DNA of 7,299 bases from an uncultured Clostridia bacterium (lineage in GTDB: Bacteria > Bacillota_A > Clostridia > Christensenellales > CAG-138), in NCBI GenBank assembly GCA_946539625.1, contig CAMNHT010000063.1, forward strand, positions 1 to 7,299. Reading direction: 5' to 3'. The position numbers were made by a program, and so were the translations under genes. A model generated the notes under the pieces. That model was not told the origin of the DNA, searched no databases, and saw only the letters and a program-made list of their open reading frames with translations. Shown piece by piece: positions 5,758-7,299 of this stretch; the first letter of the stretch is position 1, and the number at the start of each line of letters is the position of its first letter.

Positions 5758-7299
5758 TCAGTTGTTCACAACCAGCAGCATGCCCATAGCGGGAACCGTC
5801 ACGTCGCCGGACAGCGTCCCGGTCGGATTTGCCGTGATCGTGTCGCCGTTGATCAGCACGCTCCAATCGCCTTCCGGCAGCGTATAGCCGATCTCCGCGT
5901 CATGCGGGTTGATGACCGCGATCGCAACGACCGCGCCGTCTGCGGTATAGGTCGCAACGATCGACGCGTCGGAAAGCACCTCGCAATCCACGTCCGCGCC
6001 GCGCAGGAAGCTCCACGCCTTGCGGATCTCAATGAGTCCCTTGTACCAGTCGCGCGTATTCACGACGAGGCTGCCGGGCACGAGCGCGTCCCAGTCAAGA
6101 TTGTTGATCGCGTCGGACGCGTTGTAGCTGTTGCCGTTGCCGCCCTTACTGCGCAGCATTTCCTCACCCGCGAGCATAAACGGCGTGCCCTTAGAGATCA
6201 TGACGATCGCCGAGCCGAGACGGACCATCGCCGCCTTCTGCTCATCGGTTGCGTCGGGGTTTGCGTTGGAGATCTTGTCCCACAGCGTGCGGTTGTCGTG
6301 CGAGGACATATAGTTGATGACCATTGCGTCGTTGACCTTCCACGACTGCGTATTGCCCTTGCCGCCCTCAATGCCGAACGCCACGTTCGTCGCACGCGCC
6401 TTCGAGGGATCGCCGCTGATGTAGCCCTGATCCTTCTCGTTGAAGACGCTGCCCTTCAGACCGTCGCGGATCGCGTCGTTGAAGACCGCGACGCCGCCTG
6501 CCGCGCCTTCGCTTGCCTTAACCTCGTGGATGTTCGCCTGGATCGCCTGCAGATTCGTTCTGAGCGTGGAGGTGCCGCCGGTCCAGCCCTCGCCGTAAAT
6601 GATCGCCTTCGGATTGATCGCGTGCAGCGCTTCCTCCACCGCCTGCATCGTTTCGATGTCGTGCAGGCCCATCAGGTCGAAGCGGAAGCCGTCGATGTGG
6701 TATTCGGTCGCCCAGTAGCTGACCGAATCCACCATGAACTTCCGGAACATCACGCGGTCGGACGCAGTCTCGTTGCCGCAGCCGCTTCCGTCGGAGTTAT
6801 CGCCGTTTGCCTTGTAGCGATAGTAGTAATACGGCACGATCTTGTTGAAGTTCGCGTTCTTGTCGAAGGTGTGGTTGTAAACGACGTCCATGACGATCGC
6901 AAGCCCGTTATCGTGCAGCGCCTGCACCATCTGCTTGAATTCGTTTACGCGAACCTCGCCGTGATACGGATCGGTGGAATAGCTGCCCTCCGGCGCGTTG
7001 TAGTTCTTCGGATCGTAACCCCAGTTGAACTGCGGTTTGTCGCTCGACTCGTCGACTGTTGCGTAGTCGTAGACCGGCTGCAGATGGATATGCGTGACGC
7101 CGAGATCCTTCAAATAATCCATGCCGACCGGCTCGCCGGAGGCGTTCTTAAGCCCCGTTTCGGTAAAGGCAAGATACTTGCCCGGGTACTTCGAATCCGC
7201 GATGCGATTGCTGAAGTCGCGCACGTGGACCTCCCAGATGATCGCGTCCTGATAGGTTTCGAGATCCTGATAATAAGCGTCCTTTTCCCATCCCTCCGG
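5758..7299 (-). CDS. pulA: Type I pullulanase (GH13), 5' end beyond the right edge
   Basis: The frame is open from TGA at 5758-5760 to the window edge, giving 513 visible residues. The apparent GTG start at 7224 is an internal Val in IIWEVHVRDFS, the conserved first strand of the GH13 barrel. The type I pullulanase signature FNWGYDP is at visible residues 91-97. GH13 region I is DVVYNHT (138-144), and region II is GFRFDLMGLHD with nucleophile Asp208 (6676-6678). Region III is YGEGW with acid/base Glu237 (6589-6591), and region IV is SSHDNRTLWDKI with stabilising Asp335 (6295-6297). All catalytic residues are intact. A C-terminal beta domain ends in VPAMGMLLVVNN, with no anchor or dockerin. 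The enzyme cleaves alpha-1,6 bonds in pullulan, starch or glycogen. Whether it is secreted depends on the missing N-terminus, which would also hold any CBM48/CBM41 modules. The symbol is by family; glycogen-debranching use is an alternative. Confidence 0.92.
   Translation of the reverse strand, partial: PEGWEKDAYYQDLETYQDAIIWEVHVRDFSNRIADSKYPGKYLAFTETGLKNASGEPVGMDYLKDLGVTHIHLQPVYDYATVDESSDKPQFNWGYDPKNYNAPEGSYSTDPYHGEVRVNEFKQMVQALHDNGLAIVMDVVYNHTFDKNANFNKIVPYYYYRYKANGDNSDGSGCGNETASDRVMFRKFMVDSVSYWATEYHIDGFRFDLMGLHDIETMQAVEEALHAINPKAIIYGEGWTGGTSTLRTNLQAIQANIHEVKASEGAAGGVAVFNDAIRDGLKGSVFNEKDQGYISGDPSKARATNVAFGIEGGKGNTQSWKVNDAMVINYMSSHDNRTLWDKISNANPDATDEQKAAMVRLGSAIVMISKGTPFMLAGEEMLRSKGGNGNSYNASDAINNLDWDALVPGSLVVNTRDWYKGLIEIRKAWSFLRGADVDCEVLSDASIVATYTADGAVVAIAVINPHDAEIGYTLPEGDWSVLINGDTITANPTGTLSGDVTVPAMGMLLVVNN

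Noticed and set aside
5606..5887. Small plus-strand frame crossing the sigma-pullulanase gap
   Set aside because: It passes through the terminator hairpin and promoter region and into the antisense of the pullulanase, with no ribosome site or recognisable product.
7222..7224. GTG as the start of the pullulanase
   Set aside because: The frame stays open to the edge and the upstream residues (AIIWEVH) complete a conserved GH13 strand, so this codon is an internal valine.
1..7299. A hidden defence, CRISPR, phage or mobile system
   Set aside because: No direct-repeat array, integrase, transposase, toxin-antitoxin or nuclease motif was seen. Genes are long, tightly packed and housekeeping or regulatory in character.

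Overview
The window looks like a piece of a chromosome from a gut-type Clostridia member (Bacillota) with moderately high GC. The evidence is Shine-Dalgarno sites of the aaggagg/gggag type, an ECF sigma/anti-sigma pair of a style common in clostridial genomes, a PrsA/SurA-like lipoprotein, a type I pullulanase, and a CCCCTCATCAGCCGCCTTCGG-type palindromic repeat that I associate from memory with Oscillospiraceae/Christensenellales-like genomes. No genus can be named. There is no sign of phage, plasmid, CRISPR, insertion sequence, tRNA or rRNA.

Layout: (1) Bases 1-107 (+) are the 3' end of rsmI (16S rRNA 2'-O-methyltransferase), closed by a strong bidirectional hairpin terminator. (2) Bases 161-3179 (-) form a compact three-gene operon read right to left: a DUF2156 (lysyl-phosphatidylglycerol synthase C-terminal-like) protein, a sugar-1-phosphate nucleotidyltransferase-like protein, and a SurA/PrsA-like lipoprotein whose parvulin region appears to have lost its histidines. 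(3) A 95-bp divergent intergenic region holds two back-to-back sigma-A type promoters. The rightward one sits so close to the next gene that its mRNA should be leaderless. (4) Bases 3275-3943 (+) encode a HAD phosphatase of the phosphoglycolate phosphatase type. (5) Bases 3944-4060 hold a REP-like double hairpin and a bidirectional terminator. (6) Bases 4061-5607 (-) encode an ECF-type sigma factor and a single-pass membrane protein, probably its anti-sigma factor, coupled by an ATGA overlap. An ECF-like promoter and an A-rich upstream element lie ahead of the sigma gene. (7) Bases 5758-7299 (-) are the catalytic and C-terminal part of a type I pullulanase whose 5' end lies beyond the right edge.

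How they work together: the left operon joins an aminoacyl-/acyl-transferase-fold protein, a nucleotide-sugar-type activating enzyme and an exported folding factor, so an envelope role is a reasonable guess but no more than that. The sigma/anti-sigma pair is a self-contained sensing module, bracketed by two nearly identical terminator hairpins. The pullulanase debranches alpha-glucans, either glycogen or dietary starch. Most of the window is ordinary chromosome. The points most worth a second look are the predicted leaderless HAD transcript, the matched terminators around the sigma module, the degenerate parvulin, and the uncharacterised DUF2156-nucleotidyltransferase-lipoprotein operon.
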